From assembly GCA_003480725.1 (NCBI GenBank), contig QUJQ01000005.1, positions 81,172 to 145,171 on the forward strand: 64,000 nt of DNA, in the 5' to 3' direction. Source of the stretch: Clostridiaceae bacterium AM27-36LB (GTDB lineage: Bacteria > Bacillota > Clostridia > Lachnospirales > Lachnospiraceae). The notes below the pieces were generated by a model. The model ran no database searches, was not told the DNA's origin, and was given only the letters and a program-made list of their open reading frames with translations. A program made the position numbers and the translations under genes. Positions 43,617 through 52,066 of the stretch are shown piece after piece (the first letter of the stretch is position 1; each line of letters begins with the position of its first letter).

Positions 43617-44037
43617 ACCTGTCAATCTGGAGTTTCACCTTTATTATCTCCTTTCAAGATTATTGGGTCTTTCAGATTGTTGGTCCTCCTTTGATTTTTT
43701 TCCTTACTTTTTTTGATCCTTCTTGAGACTCTGCATCGGTCTGTACCTCTGTTTCTATTTGATCTGATCCACTTTCTGTCGATCTGCGATTATGTATCAT
43801 ACTGAGCAAGTGTCTGTCCGACTTTGTATCACGGTGTTTCTCGTCCACCTGTCTGATATTCTTATCCGGATCTCGATCAACTTCATCCAGTCTGCTTAGA
43901 ATCTTGATCTTTTTAATTCTGTCAGATCATTCAGTTGTCCGTTTCATCCTCATCAATTCATCTTTTTGTAAGGTTTTTCATCTTCCCATTGGACCTTACC
44001 TCCGTTCCAGAGATTTTTGTATCTCTTTCTTGTTGGT
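43577..44037 (-). ncRNA. Candidate non-coding RNA or UGA-interrupted small gene
   Basis: A strong promoter (44044-44072) and a strong terminator (43577-43616) define a transcript of about 460 bases that is purine-rich and lacks an ordinary ORF. Near the 5' end are hairpins AGAGAT/ATCTCT (44009-44026) and GTAAGGT/ACCTTAC (43968-43999). GGAGG followed by nine bases and ATG at 43989 opens a frame to 43672 that would be 105 codons but has TGA at codons 4 and 21. The product would be hydrophilic and Lys/Arg/Asp-rich. Two more Shine-Dalgarno-like AAAGGAG sites lie near the 3' end. I cannot match it to 6S, RNase P, tmRNA or a known riboswitch. The remaining stretch 44073-44197 shows nothing clear. 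Confidence 0.6.
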
Positions 44038-44043
44038 GACTTT

Positions 44044-44072
44044 ATAATACAACATCTTTCTTATTTTGTCAA
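44044..44072 (-). promoter_or_regulatory. Promoter of the candidate ncRNA
   Basis: On the minus strand TTGACA (44067-44072) and TATTAT (44044-44049) are exactly 17 bases apart, predicting a start near 44037. Confidence 0.82.
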
Positions 44073-44197
44073 CTATTTTTAGATAAAATATTTATATTTT
44101 ATAAATTATCTGATTTTTATATGGTATTTATACAATTATCAGTTTGCATAACAGGCACAAAACACCGATGCATTGCCATGCAAACCGATTGCTGAGC

Positions 44198-45178
44198 CTA
44201 TACAAGATACGGGGTATCTTCTCCATTCATGAATTTGATCGCACCGATGATGGAATTTTCTGCCATATTGGCAACCGCCTCGTCGGTGTAGAATGCCGTA
44301 TGCGGGCTGACAACCACATTGGAATAGGAACGAAGGATCGCCAGACGTGGATTGTGAAGCGGCTCGCCCATACGGTCAAAGTAGTACAGACCGCTCTCAT
44401 GCTCCACCACATCCAATCCTGCAAAACCGACTTTGCCGCTCTCGATACCATCGATCAGCGCATCCGTGTCGATCAGGGCGCCACGGGCACAGTTGATAAT
44501 AATCACGTCCTGCTTCATCTTTGCAATGGCATCTGTGCCGATCATATGATAATTATCCTCGGTTGCCGGTGCATGGAGGGTAATAATATCACACTCTTTA
44601 TAAAGAGTCTCCAGATCTGTATACTGCGCATACTGCTTCACTTCGTCATTTTCATAGAGATCATAAGCCAGCATCTTACAGCCAAATCCGCTCAGGTGAC
44701 GAATCACGGTACGACCGATCCGGCCGGTTCCGATGATTCCAACGGTGCAGTCCGGCAGTTCCCGGCCCAGTTTTCCTTTCAAGGTATAATCCTGAATGGC
44801 AGCCCGCTCCATAATATGCTTCATCTTGCGACAGCCCATCAGCATCATCATGATTGTGTAATCCGCTACACTGTTCGGTGAATAACTGATATGGATCACA
44901 CCAAGCCCCAGCTCCTTTGCATACTCCACATCAATGTGGTCATAGCCGATGGTTCTGGTGGCAATACATTTAATCCCCAGATCATGAAGTTTCTTCAACA
45001 TAGGCTTGTCAAATACGGTCGTGATCACATCCACCACATCATAGCCTGCTGCCATGTCAAGGTTCTCCAGGCAGGGCGTCTCGGTGGTGTAATCATATTC
45101 CACATTGTATTTCGCACAGAATTTTTCAAAAAACGGAAGCTCATCAAAGGTTCTCATACTGTATACAAATAATCTCAT
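44198..45178 (-). CDS. D-isomer 2-hydroxyacid dehydrogenase (D-lactate dehydrogenase type)
   Basis: This protein has 326 residues from the ATG at 45178, six bases after GAGGTG; the upstream GTG lies within the ribosome site. The substrate domain is split around an NAD-binding Rossmann domain with VGIIGTGRIGRTVIRHL. The catalytic Arg is in INCARGALIDTD, the Glu in GLDVVEHE, and the His in VSPHTAFYTD. The pattern YDLYENDE and the length fit fermentative D-lactate dehydrogenases and VanH. With no vanA-type ligase nearby, lactate fermentation is the likelier role. It is divergent from the PurF-like gene. Confidence 0.9.
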   Translation of the reverse strand: MRLFVYSMRTFDELPFFEKFCAKYNVEYDYTTETPCLENLDMAAGYDVVDVITTVFDKPMLKKLHDLGIKCIATRTIGYDHIDVEYAKELGLGVIHISYSPNSVADYTIMMMLMGCRKMKHIMERAAIQDYTLKGKLGRELPDCTVGIIGTGRIGRTVIRHLSGFGCKMLAYDLYENDEVKQYAQYTDLETLYKECDIITLHAPATEDNYHMIGTDAIAKMKQDVIIINCARGALIDTDALIDGIESGKVGFAGLDVVEHESGLYYFDRMGEPLHNPRLAILRSYSNVVVSPHTAFYTDEAVANMAENSIIGAIKFMNGEDTPYLV

Positions 45179-45331
45179 CTCTTGCACCTCACATATTCAG
45201 ATCTGTTTTCTACGATACCACAATCCTTTTATTTTTTCAAAAAATTTGACAAAAATTGGCTTTCCTTTTGGAGCCGTCACAGATATAATGTTTCTTGATG
45301 ACTGTTAAAACATTTACTGAGGAGGATAACT

Positions 45332-46738
45332 ATGGGCGGCTTTTTCGGAGTTGCATCAAAATCAGACTGTTTGTTTGACCTGTTCTTTGGAACAGATTAC
45401 CATTCCCATCTGGGAACCCGTCGTGGAGGTATGGCGGTCTACGGACCGGATGGTTTTGACCGTGCAATCCATAATATTGAAAATGCACCTTTCCGTACCA
45501 AATTCGAAAAGGATATGCAGAAAATGAAAGGTAATATTGGTATTGGCTGTATCTCAGACTACGAACCCCAGCCATTGATCGTCCGTTCCCATCATGGAAC
45601 CTTTGCGATTACTACCGTTGGTAAGATCAACAACGCAGAAGAGATTACGAAGCTGATCTTCCAGAGCGGACACACTCATTTTCTGGAAATGAGCGGTGGC
45701 GACATCAACCCAACCGAGCTGGTGGCAGCTATTATCAATCAGAAGGAGAATCTGATCGACGGTATCCGTTATGCACAGGAACTGATCGATGGTTCCATGA
45801 CTCTTCTGTTATTGACTCCAAAGGGTATCTACGCTGCCCGTGACAAAATGGGAAGAACACCGGTGATCATCGGACGTAAGGAAGATGCTTATTGTGTAAC
45901 ATTTGAAAGCTTTGCTTATCTGAATCTGGGTTATGAACCCGAACGGGAACTTGGTCCCGGCGAGATTGTGGTAGTGACACCGGAAGAAGTCCGTACACTG
46001 GCTGCTCCCGGAAAGGATATGAAGATCTGTACATTTCTGTGGGTCTATTATGGATATCCGTCCAGCGTCTACGAGGGTGTCAGTGTAGAACAGATGCGCT
46101 GTAACTGCGGAGCCTGTATGGCAAAGCGGGATGATGTGACACCGGATACGGTAGCTGGTGTGCCCGATTCCGGAATTGCCCATGCGGTTGGATATGCCAA
46201 TGAATCCGGTATTCCATTTTCCCGTCCTTTCATTAAATACACACCTACCTGGCCGCGCTCTTTTATGCCAACGATCCAGGATACCCGTAACCTGATCGCC
46301 CATATGAAGCTGATCCCAATCCATGAACTGATCCAGGGTAAGAGCCTGCTCCTCATTGACGATTCTATTGTCCGCGGAACGCAGCTTCGTGAAACCACAG
46401 AGTTCCTGTATGAGAGTGGAGCTAAAGAAGTTCATATCCGGCCGGCATGTCCACCACTGGTCTACGGCTGCAAGTACTTAAACTTCTCCCGTTCCAAATC
46501 AGACATGGATCTGATCACCAGAAAAGTGATCCAGAAGCTGGAAGGACCTGATGTGTCAGATGAAATCCTTCAGGAATACACCGATCCTTCTTCTGAAAAA
46601 TATGAGATCATGGTAGAAGAGATCCGTAAAGAATTGAATTTTACTTCTTTGAAATTCAACCGGCTGGATGACCTTCTGGATTCCGTCGGTATCGATCCTG
46701 ACCATTTGTGCACCTATTGCTGGAATGGCAAAGAATAA
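45332..46738 (+). CDS. PurF-like protein with a degenerate glutaminase domain
   Basis: This 468-residue protein has the domain order of amidophosphoribosyltransferase. The N-terminal glutaminase domain starts MGGFFGVASK, where active PurF has Met-Cys-Gly; the nucleophile Cys is Gly. The usual HNG of the oxyanion hole is replaced in TTVGKINNAEE. The phosphoribosyltransferase domain keeps the PRPP loop LLLIDDSIVRGTQLRE. Cysteines at MRCNCGACM, RPACPPLVYGC and the C-terminal HLCTYC could hold the Fe-S cluster seen in Bacillus PurF. It probably cannot use glutamine and may use ammonia or act as a regulator. AGGAGG precedes the ATG. TATAAT at 45284-45289 is a possible -10. Confidence 0.88.
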   Translation: MGGFFGVASKSDCLFDLFFGTDYHSHLGTRRGGMAVYGPDGFDRAIHNIENAPFRTKFEKDMQKMKGNIGIGCISDYEPQPLIVRSHHGTFAITTVGKINNAEEITKLIFQSGHTHFLEMSGGDINPTELVAAIINQKENLIDGIRYAQELIDGSMTLLLLTPKGIYAARDKMGRTPVIIGRKEDAYCVTFESFAYLNLGYEPERELGPGEIVVVTPEEVRTLAAPGKDMKICTFLWVYYGYPSSVYEGVSVEQMRCNCGACMAKRDDVTPDTVAGVPDSGIAHAVGYANESGIPFSRPFIKYTPTWPRSFMPTIQDTRNLIAHMKLIPIHELIQGKSLLLIDDSIVRGTQLRETTEFLYESGAKEVHIRPACPPLVYGCKYLNFSRSKSDMDLITRKVIQKLEGPDVSDEILQEYTDPSSEKYEIMVEEIRKELNFTSLKFNRLDDLLDSVGIDPDHLCTYCWNGKE

Positions 46739-46773
46739 GATCTTATTTTAGAAACGTGCGCCTTCGGGCACAC

Positions 46774-46818
46774 ATAAAAAAGACAGGCTGGAAACCTTTC
46801 ACCATTTCCGCCTGTCTT
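46774..46818. terminator. Convergent terminator between the PurF-like and lipoprotein genes
   Basis: A 14-pair stem with one bulged base joins 46780-46794 to 46805-46818. On the minus strand six T follow, ending the lipoprotein transcript. On + the tail is CTTATTTAT. A separate UUCG-loop hairpin lies just upstream near 46757-46773. Confidence 0.82.
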
Positions 46819-46837
46819 CTTATTTATCCTGCTTCTC

Positions 46838-47374
46838 TTATGCTGCTTTTTCTGCCCGGAAGAATACGCCATCACAGTAGATCCACAGTTCTCCATTGTC
46901 TGTCGCGAAAAATACACTTCCGAAGAAATCATCATTTGCCAGTACCTGTACAAAGGATAATTCACCGGCACCATTCCACCAGTCACTTAAATCAGCTTTA
47001 TAGTCCTGTGTCATACTGTCCTGAGTATATACGTCCAACATAGTCTCATAACCTTCAATTTCATAAGAAGTATCTCCAACCATAACCGTTGTCTCTCCGT
47101 AGGTCACGGTCTGATCCTTATATTTTTCAACCTCTTCTTCTGCCAATGCACTGACTGCTGCTGCCTTCACATCTATGATCTTCCAGCTTCCATACCATGC
47201 AGGTTCATCTGTCTCTTCCTGCTCCGTATCATTCTTTTCTGTATCATCTTTCGCCTCTTCCGCAACTTCCTCTACCTCGACACTGTCTGTCTGCGAGCTG
47301 TCCGTAACGACTGCACAGCCTCCCAGAGAAACAGTCAGCAATCCTGCTGCCAGCATCATCAAGTATTTCTTCAT
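46838..47374 (-). CDS. Putative lipoprotein
   Basis: This protein has 178 residues from the ATG at 47374 (GGAGGACAGAACA before it). A lipoprotein signal runs MKKYLMMLAAGLLTVSLGGC, with Cys20 as the lipidation site. A Glu/Asp/Thr-rich linker (to about 60) leads to a small beta-rich domain starting WYGSWKIIDV. The domain WKIxDV... with a following YEIEGYE looks like small secreted or lipocalin-like sensors; no family is certain. It lies just downstream of the BlaR-like gene on the same strand and may be co-regulated. Confidence 0.82.
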   Translation of the reverse strand: MKKYLMMLAAGLLTVSLGGCAVVTDSSQTDSVEVEEVAEEAKDDTEKNDTEQEETDEPAWYGSWKIIDVKAAAVSALAEEEVEKYKDQTVTYGETTVMVGDTSYEIEGYETMLDVYTQDSMTQDYKADLSDWWNGAGELSFVQVLANDDFFGSVFFATDNGELWIYCDGVFFRAEKAA

Positions 47375-47459
47375 TGTTCTGTCCTCCTCGTAAGTCATAT
47401 GATTTTAACCTGACACATGTACTTTCTTACTGTCAGTGGACCAATCAATCCAAGATTGA

Positions 47460-49733
47460 TCAATGCCGGATATTTCCATCCGGATAAGGTCCCGTCAGAT
47501 TCGAAAAGCTGTTAGTGTCAGCCTCCAAGGTGATCTCATATGCAGTCTCATCATCCATCACTACTGTCCAAGTCTCTGGCTGGTCAGCATAATCCTGATA
47601 GGTTGCATAAACTTTCTGACCATTATACTGACCAGAATGAGTCACGAACCACACTGCTTTTTCACTCTCGGACATCATATCATATCTGTCCGGTAAAATC
47701 ATCATTTTTATGGGAGAATACCATACTTTTTGTGCATTTGCCAGATATGCGGACGCAATGGATGTGGTATCGCCCGGAAGATCTGCAAAACAACGGGAAT
47801 AGAAGACTCTGCTGTGTTCCAGATCATCCTCTGACATGCCAAGATCAATAGTTCCAAAGTCATAAGCGTAATAATAACACTCGGTCACCTGAAAACCAGT
47901 CAGGTCATAGATCTCCTGCACCGCCCGCTGGGCATGGTTCTTAGCTTCTTCCTCCGTGTAAATACCCGTTGTAGTCATGATACCCTCTGATGATTTTGGC
48001 ACATAATAATGAAGCGTTGCATTCTGAAAGCCTTCCCTGTGAGTGATCGATGCGGTTCCATCAATCTCTGTATTTGCACCTTCTATGGCATCTCCACTGA
48101 CCGTATCCAGCAGATCCAGAAATTCCTGCATCTTCTCCGGGGACTCTGCGTAAGCTTTGATGTTATCCACACCCAGCCACTGCTGTGCACTGTCAATATC
48201 CACATACGAGGTGTATAGCACATCGTTCTCGGTTCCATCTTCTGCAATCATCGCATAATTCCACTGGACTTCTCCCAGATTGTCGATCAATGCCAGCATG
48301 AGCACGGCTGTTCTGGACATCTCCTGATTCAGTTTCGACTCCTCCGTTCCCGTCTTCACTTTCAGCGTCTCTTTGTTCTGCTCCAGCAGAAAATGATATT
48401 CATATGGCTCCTCTGATGTCTGCAGTTCTGTCTTTCCTGCATATACAGAACCAGGTCTCACTTCTTCAATGGCTCGAAGCACCTTGCCATCAGCAGAAAT
48501 ATCACCCACATAAGGATTTTTTACACTATACAGAAGCGTTGCTGCATCAGAAACGTTCGAACTGTCTGACTGTGTCTCGTCTGCATTTTCCTGTGTATTG
48601 CTCGCAGTATCTGTATTGGCAGAATCTCTGATATTCTGCTGACGGTTGCTTCCCAGTAAAAGGATAGCTGCAATAAGAATGACCACACCAACAACACCGG
48701 TTCCCACTGCTGCTTTTTTGAATCTCAGCACATGTTTGATCCGACTCTTTACGTTCGGTTCGCCGAAACCAAGCGGCACATATCCTGCCGATTCTCCGGA
48801 CGCAAACTGAAGTAAAGTCAGACTGTATGCTTTCCGCTGCTCACTTCCCAGCAGTTCCAGTACCTTTTCATCACAGCTCATCTCCATATCTCTGCACAGA
48901 ATCACCCAACTCAGCCACACCAATGGGTGGAACCAGTACACTGCCAACAAAACACTTGCAAATAATTTCACCAGATGATCCAGACGACGGATATGATACT
49001 GCTCATGCAGAAGGATTATTTCCCGGCGGCACGCATCCAGTCCGAAAGGAATATAGATTACCGGATGAAAAATTCCCATGGCAAATGGGGACGGTAACTC
49101 GTCACATTCATAGACCGGCGCTAATCTCCAGCCCGTATGGATCAGTCGCTCACTGGTCGTATCCTCTGCCAGCACTGCATGGCTTAATCTGCGTCTTGTT
49201 TTCAGATAGCTGTATAGCAAGTAGATGAGAGAAAGGAGCATGCCCGTAAGCCAGATACGGGAGAAAAGAGGTAACATTGATTGGTCGTTTGCAGTGTTGT
49301 CAGTGCTTACGTTGGATGCAGTGCTCTGGGCGGTTCCTGTCGTGTTGTCCTGCATAGCTGTTTTGTCGGTCATATTATTCTGAGCAGTTGTTAAGGAATC
49401 TCCATCTCCAACCACCGATTCACCCTGCATAGTTCCTGCCACATGCGAATCAACCGCCTTCCGTACATCTCCAGTCTCCGCCTGCTCACTCTGCACCAGC
49501 TCATCTGTCACACTCGTCTGTTTGATCTGCCCTACATTCCCCATCAAAACCAATCCCACCGGTGTACTGACCGACACCGGACAGACCAACCGAAATGCCA
49601 CCACAATCCACAATGCATACAGATATTTCCGCGGGATTCTGTGAAATACCAGATGAAGCATGCTCACAACTACAATGCAGACACCCGCAGTCAAACTCAT
49701 CTTCAGAATCTGAGCAAAGATCATTTCCAGCAT
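47460..49733 (-). CDS. BlaR1/MecR1-like M56 membrane metalloprotease sensor
   Basis: This protein has 757 residues from the ATG at 49733, after AGGAGGAGGGTTGAT. The N-terminal half has four membrane helices and the M56 protease with LLHEQYHIRRLDH (HExxH zinc site) followed by MSCDEKVLELLG. A helix near 350 leads to a large extracellular part that starts with a DUF4825-like segment (LLYSVKNPYVGD). No penicillin-binding sensor domain with SxxK is seen, so it is not a classical beta-lactam sensor. It should cleave or trigger loss of the adjacent BlaI-like repressor. Only one base separates it from the repressor stop. Confidence 0.9.
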   Translation of the reverse strand: MLEMIFAQILKMSLTAGVCIVVVSMLHLVFHRIPRKYLYALWIVVAFRLVCPVSVSTPVGLVLMGNVGQIKQTSVTDELVQSEQAETGDVRKAVDSHVAGTMQGESVVGDGDSLTTAQNNMTDKTAMQDNTTGTAQSTASNVSTDNTANDQSMLPLFSRIWLTGMLLSLIYLLYSYLKTRRRLSHAVLAEDTTSERLIHTGWRLAPVYECDELPSPFAMGIFHPVIYIPFGLDACRREIILLHEQYHIRRLDHLVKLFASVLLAVYWFHPLVWLSWVILCRDMEMSCDEKVLELLGSEQRKAYSLTLLQFASGESAGYVPLGFGEPNVKSRIKHVLRFKKAAVGTGVVGVVILIAAILLLGSNRQQNIRDSANTDTASNTQENADETQSDSSNVSDAATLLYSVKNPYVGDISADGKVLRAIEEVRPGSVYAGKTELQTSEEPYEYHFLLEQNKETLKVKTGTEESKLNQEMSRTAVLMLALIDNLGEVQWNYAMIAEDGTENDVLYTSYVDIDSAQQWLGVDNIKAYAESPEKMQEFLDLLDTVSGDAIEGANTEIDGTASITHREGFQNATLHYYVPKSSEGIMTTTGIYTEEEAKNHAQRAVQEIYDLTGFQVTECYYYAYDFGTIDLGMSEDDLEHSRVFYSRCFADLPGDTTSIASAYLANAQKVWYSPIKMMILPDRYDMMSESEKAVWFVTHSGQYNGQKVYATYQDYADQPETWTVVMDDETAYEITLEADTNSFSNLTGPYPDGNIRH

Positions 49734-49734
49734 A

Positions 49735-50100
49735 TCAACCCTCCTCCTGATAATTGTCAATCAATGCTTTCAAGTCCTCTGCTTCCTGGCGGGACAATTT
49801 TTTGCCTCCTAAGAATGCGGTCAGAAATCCCGGCAGCGAACCATCGAAGGTCCGCTCCACAAACTCATCAGACTCTTTCGCCTGTACCTCTTCTCTGGTC
49901 ACCAGCGATGTTACTACTGCATTTTCATTTTTCAGAACGCCCTTCTGGCTCAACCGCTTGATCTCCGTATAGGTAGTGGATTTCTTCCAACCCAGATACT
50001 CTGCGCACAGTCTGACCAGTTCCCCCGAACCAATCGGACCATGTTCCCACACCAGTGTCATAAATCGGTAATCGCTGTTACAAAGTCTGTATTCCTCCAT
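49735..50100 (-). CDS. BlaI/MecI-family repressor
   Basis: This protein has 121 residues from the ATG at 50100, seven bases after AGGAGG; the longer frame to 50193 runs through the operator and is rejected. The winged helix (SDYRFMTLVWEHGPIGSGE, TTYTEIKRLSQKGVL) and short dimerisation helix fit BlaI/MecI. It probably represses its own operon by binding the palindrome at 50133-50182 and is relieved by the M56 sensor encoded next. No beta-lactamase is in the window. Confidence 0.92.
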   Translation of the reverse strand: MEEYRLCNSDYRFMTLVWEHGPIGSGELVRLCAEYLGWKKSTTYTEIKRLSQKGVLKNENAVVTSLVTREEVQAKESDEFVERTFDGSLPGFLTAFLGGKKLSRQEAEDLKALIDNYQEEG

Positions 50101-50132
50101 ATGGACTCCTCCTGTATCTGTCATGCACAAAA

Positions 50133-50193
50133 GGTCGGTTATTGTAGACCTTCTCTTTTTCTTCAGTCTACAATAACCGACCAGCATTGTCAA
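50133..50193 (-). promoter_or_regulatory. Promoter and palindromic operator of the blaI-like operon
   Basis: GGTCGGTTATTGTAGAC (50133-50149) and its exact complement (50166-50182) are separated by 16 bases. On the minus strand TTGACA (50188-50193) and TAGACT (50165-50170) are 17 bases apart, so one arm covers the spacer and -10 and the other lies just after the start point, a clear repression geometry. Confidence 0.85.
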
Positions 50194-50205
50194 TCCATAT
50201 ATATT

Positions 50206-51381
50206 TTATCTTAAATCAACCGACTCGTATTTTTCAGGGGAATCTCCTGCGTGAATCCGAAACAGCAGGGACTGCACCTGATCCACATCAATCACCCGGT
50301 CAAAGGAAGAGATCTCATAGGCATGTGTGTCGTCCTGATAACCAATCTGACCTCCGTCGAGCAGATAGAGCAGACGGCTTCCATCCTTCAATACTACTCC
50401 ACCAACTTCCGGCAATCCATTGTCATCTTCCTGTGCCTGAATCTCACCGGTCACTTCGTAATCGACTCGAACAGAAATGGGTGAAAGTGCCGCTGAGAGT
50501 ACCGTCACATTTACATTTTCAAGAGGTGCATTTAGCTCATAGGTCTGTGCAGCATCTTTTCCACTGACCGGGATATCAAAGCTCCACGTTCCTTCGATTC
50601 CATTCATAAACATTGTTTTCTTCACGGTCCCAAGATTTTCCATTTGAACATGGAGCATCTGCCCCAGAAGGCTTTCTTCTGGATCTGGCTTATATAAAGT
50701 CATCACATATTCCAATGTTCCATCTTCCGCTTTATATCGTTCTATTGTCGTTCCATTTTCATCAGTTGTAAGCGGCGTTCCATCTTCATATACGGGATTT
50801 CCGTTTTCATCACAGATAATTCCATTGTAAAAACTTCCGTTCATATTAACGAAACTGTCTTCTGCTGTTTCCTCGTCTCCTGTATATATTTTTATCGTTT
50901 CAAAGAAAGGTTCTTCTCCATCTGGAAGATCATACCCTTCCACCTGAAAAGACAGATGTACAAAATGTCCATCAGCAATCATTTCCATCGGTTTCACTGT
51001 AATTCCTTCGGATGTCACTTCCATGCCTGTCAGATCTGAATTTGCTGAAGTATATGCCTGATCAAACTGCGTCACCATTCCCTGATCCGTCAGATTTTTC
51101 TGCTGTTCTTCTGTTGCCTGAATATTTGCCTGCATACCGCGGCTCCACAGGTGGTGAATGACTGCTGCCGTCGCAGTGATTCCTCCTGCTCCGATCAGTA
51201 CCGCACATGCCACTGCAGCCGCCTGCACATGATGGATTCTTCCTTGTATACGAGTTACTTTTCTGGTTGCTTTTGTGGATCCTGTATTTGCCCGAATCTG
51301 ATTCAGCGCCGCATCTGCTTTTCTAAATACCACTTCCGGAATCTCCACGTCCCTATTCAGAATATCTTTCTCTTCTTTCAT
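50206..51381 (-). CDS. Membrane anti-sigma factor, DUF4179-type
   Basis: This protein has 391 residues from the ATG at 51381, after AGGAGCAGGACA. A cytosolic N-terminus (about 1-50) is followed by a single membrane helix (about 52-75, VQAAAVACAVLIGAGGITATAAV) and a large extracellular beta-rich domain. This layout and its place directly after an ECF sigma gene (17 bases) fit DUF4179 anti-sigma or sensor proteins. It should hold the sigma factor inactive until an envelope signal arrives. The signal is unknown. Confidence 0.85.
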   Translation of the reverse strand: MKEEKDILNRDVEIPEVVFRKADAALNQIRANTGSTKATRKVTRIQGRIHHVQAAAVACAVLIGAGGITATAAVIHHLWSRGMQANIQATEEQQKNLTDQGMVTQFDQAYTSANSDLTGMEVTSEGITVKPMEMIADGHFVHLSFQVEGYDLPDGEEPFFETIKIYTGDEETAEDSFVNMNGSFYNGIICDENGNPVYEDGTPLTTDENGTTIERYKAEDGTLEYVMTLYKPDPEESLLGQMLHVQMENLGTVKKTMFMNGIEGTWSFDIPVSGKDAAQTYELNAPLENVNVTVLSAALSPISVRVDYEVTGEIQAQEDDNGLPEVGGVVLKDGSRLLYLLDGGQIGYQDDTHAYEISSFDRVIDVDQVQSLLFRIHAGDSPEKYESVDLR

Positions 51382-51398
51382 TGTCCTGCTCCTTTCTA

Positions 51399-51899
51399 TC
51401 AACGATAATAGGCTTCCAGCTTTTCCCTTCCCCGCTGAAGCCTGGTCTGCACTGTACTTCTCGGTATCTCCAAAAGTTCCGCGATCTCACCTGTCTGGTA
51501 TCCTTCGCTATAATATAGAACCATCACGATCCGGTATTTTTCATCCAACTGCCCCAATGCTTCCTTCAGTTCCACATTGTACTGATCCTCCGCTACAGGT
51601 TCCTCATAATCCTCCATGGTTGTCATCCGTTGTTGCTTCTTCCGCATATCATAGCAGTGATTGATCAGGATCCTGGTCAACCAGGTCTTAAAATATTTCT
51701 CCTGCTTCAATGTATGCAGCTTCTCCCAGCAGCCAAGAATCGTATCCTGAATCGCATCCGCTGCGTCCTCGTCATTCATGAGGATTGAGATGGCCACCCG
51801 ATACAGATCCTTCATATAGAAATAGATCAGACTGGAAAATGCGTCCGGATCCTTGGATCGCGCCTTTCGGATCAACTGCAGCAGTTCCTTTTCCTGCAT
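51399..51899 (-). CDS. ECF RNA polymerase sigma factor
   Basis: This 166-residue sigma factor has only regions 2 and 4: region 2 with DAADAIQDTILGCWEKLHTL and region 4 with the helix-turn-helix YQTGEIAELLEIPRSTVQTRL. It directs RNA polymerase to stress or envelope genes and is paired with the anti-sigma gene downstream. No canonical promoter was assigned upstream. Confidence 0.94.
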   Translation of the reverse strand: MQEKELLQLIRKARSKDPDAFSSLIYFYMKDLYRVAISILMNDEDAADAIQDTILGCWEKLHTLKQEKYFKTWLTRILINHCYDMRKKQQRMTTMEDYEEPVAEDQYNVELKEALGQLDEKYRIVMVLYYSEGYQTGEIAELLEIPRSTVQTRLQRGREKLEAYYR

Positions 51900-51960
51900 T
51901 GCTTCTCCTCCTTCCTTACATTCATTAGACGGAGTAATACTCTGTTTGATCCCATATAAG

Positions 51961-51988
51961 AAAAAAGACAGCCGATTTTTCGACTGTC
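51961..51988 (-). terminator. Terminator after mgtE
   Basis: On the minus strand GACAG, inner TCGA/TCGG pairs and CTGTC (51967-51988) are followed by six T. It lies about 80 bases after the mgtE stop and before the sigma gene. Confidence 0.8.
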
Positions 51989-52066
51989 CTTCTCAATTTA
52001 TCGCTATTCAAATCTCTGCCCGCAAAGCCTTCTCTGCGAGATGGTGCTATTCCTTATATGATTCCA

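Noticed and set aside
43577..44037. 6S RNA, RNase P RNA or tmRNA at the gene-less unit
   Set aside because: The conserved signature segments of these RNAs were not recognised and the purine-rich sequence does not fit them.
44198..45178. VanH in a vancomycin resistance cluster
   Set aside because: No vanA-type ligase or vanX is adjacent; the VanZ-family gene at 58.7 kb is far away and such genes are common in these genomes.
45246..45289. TTGACA and TATAAT upstream of the PurF-like gene as one promoter
   Set aside because: They are 32 bases apart, too far for a normal sigma-70 promoter; only the TATAAT may be used, with a weak -35.
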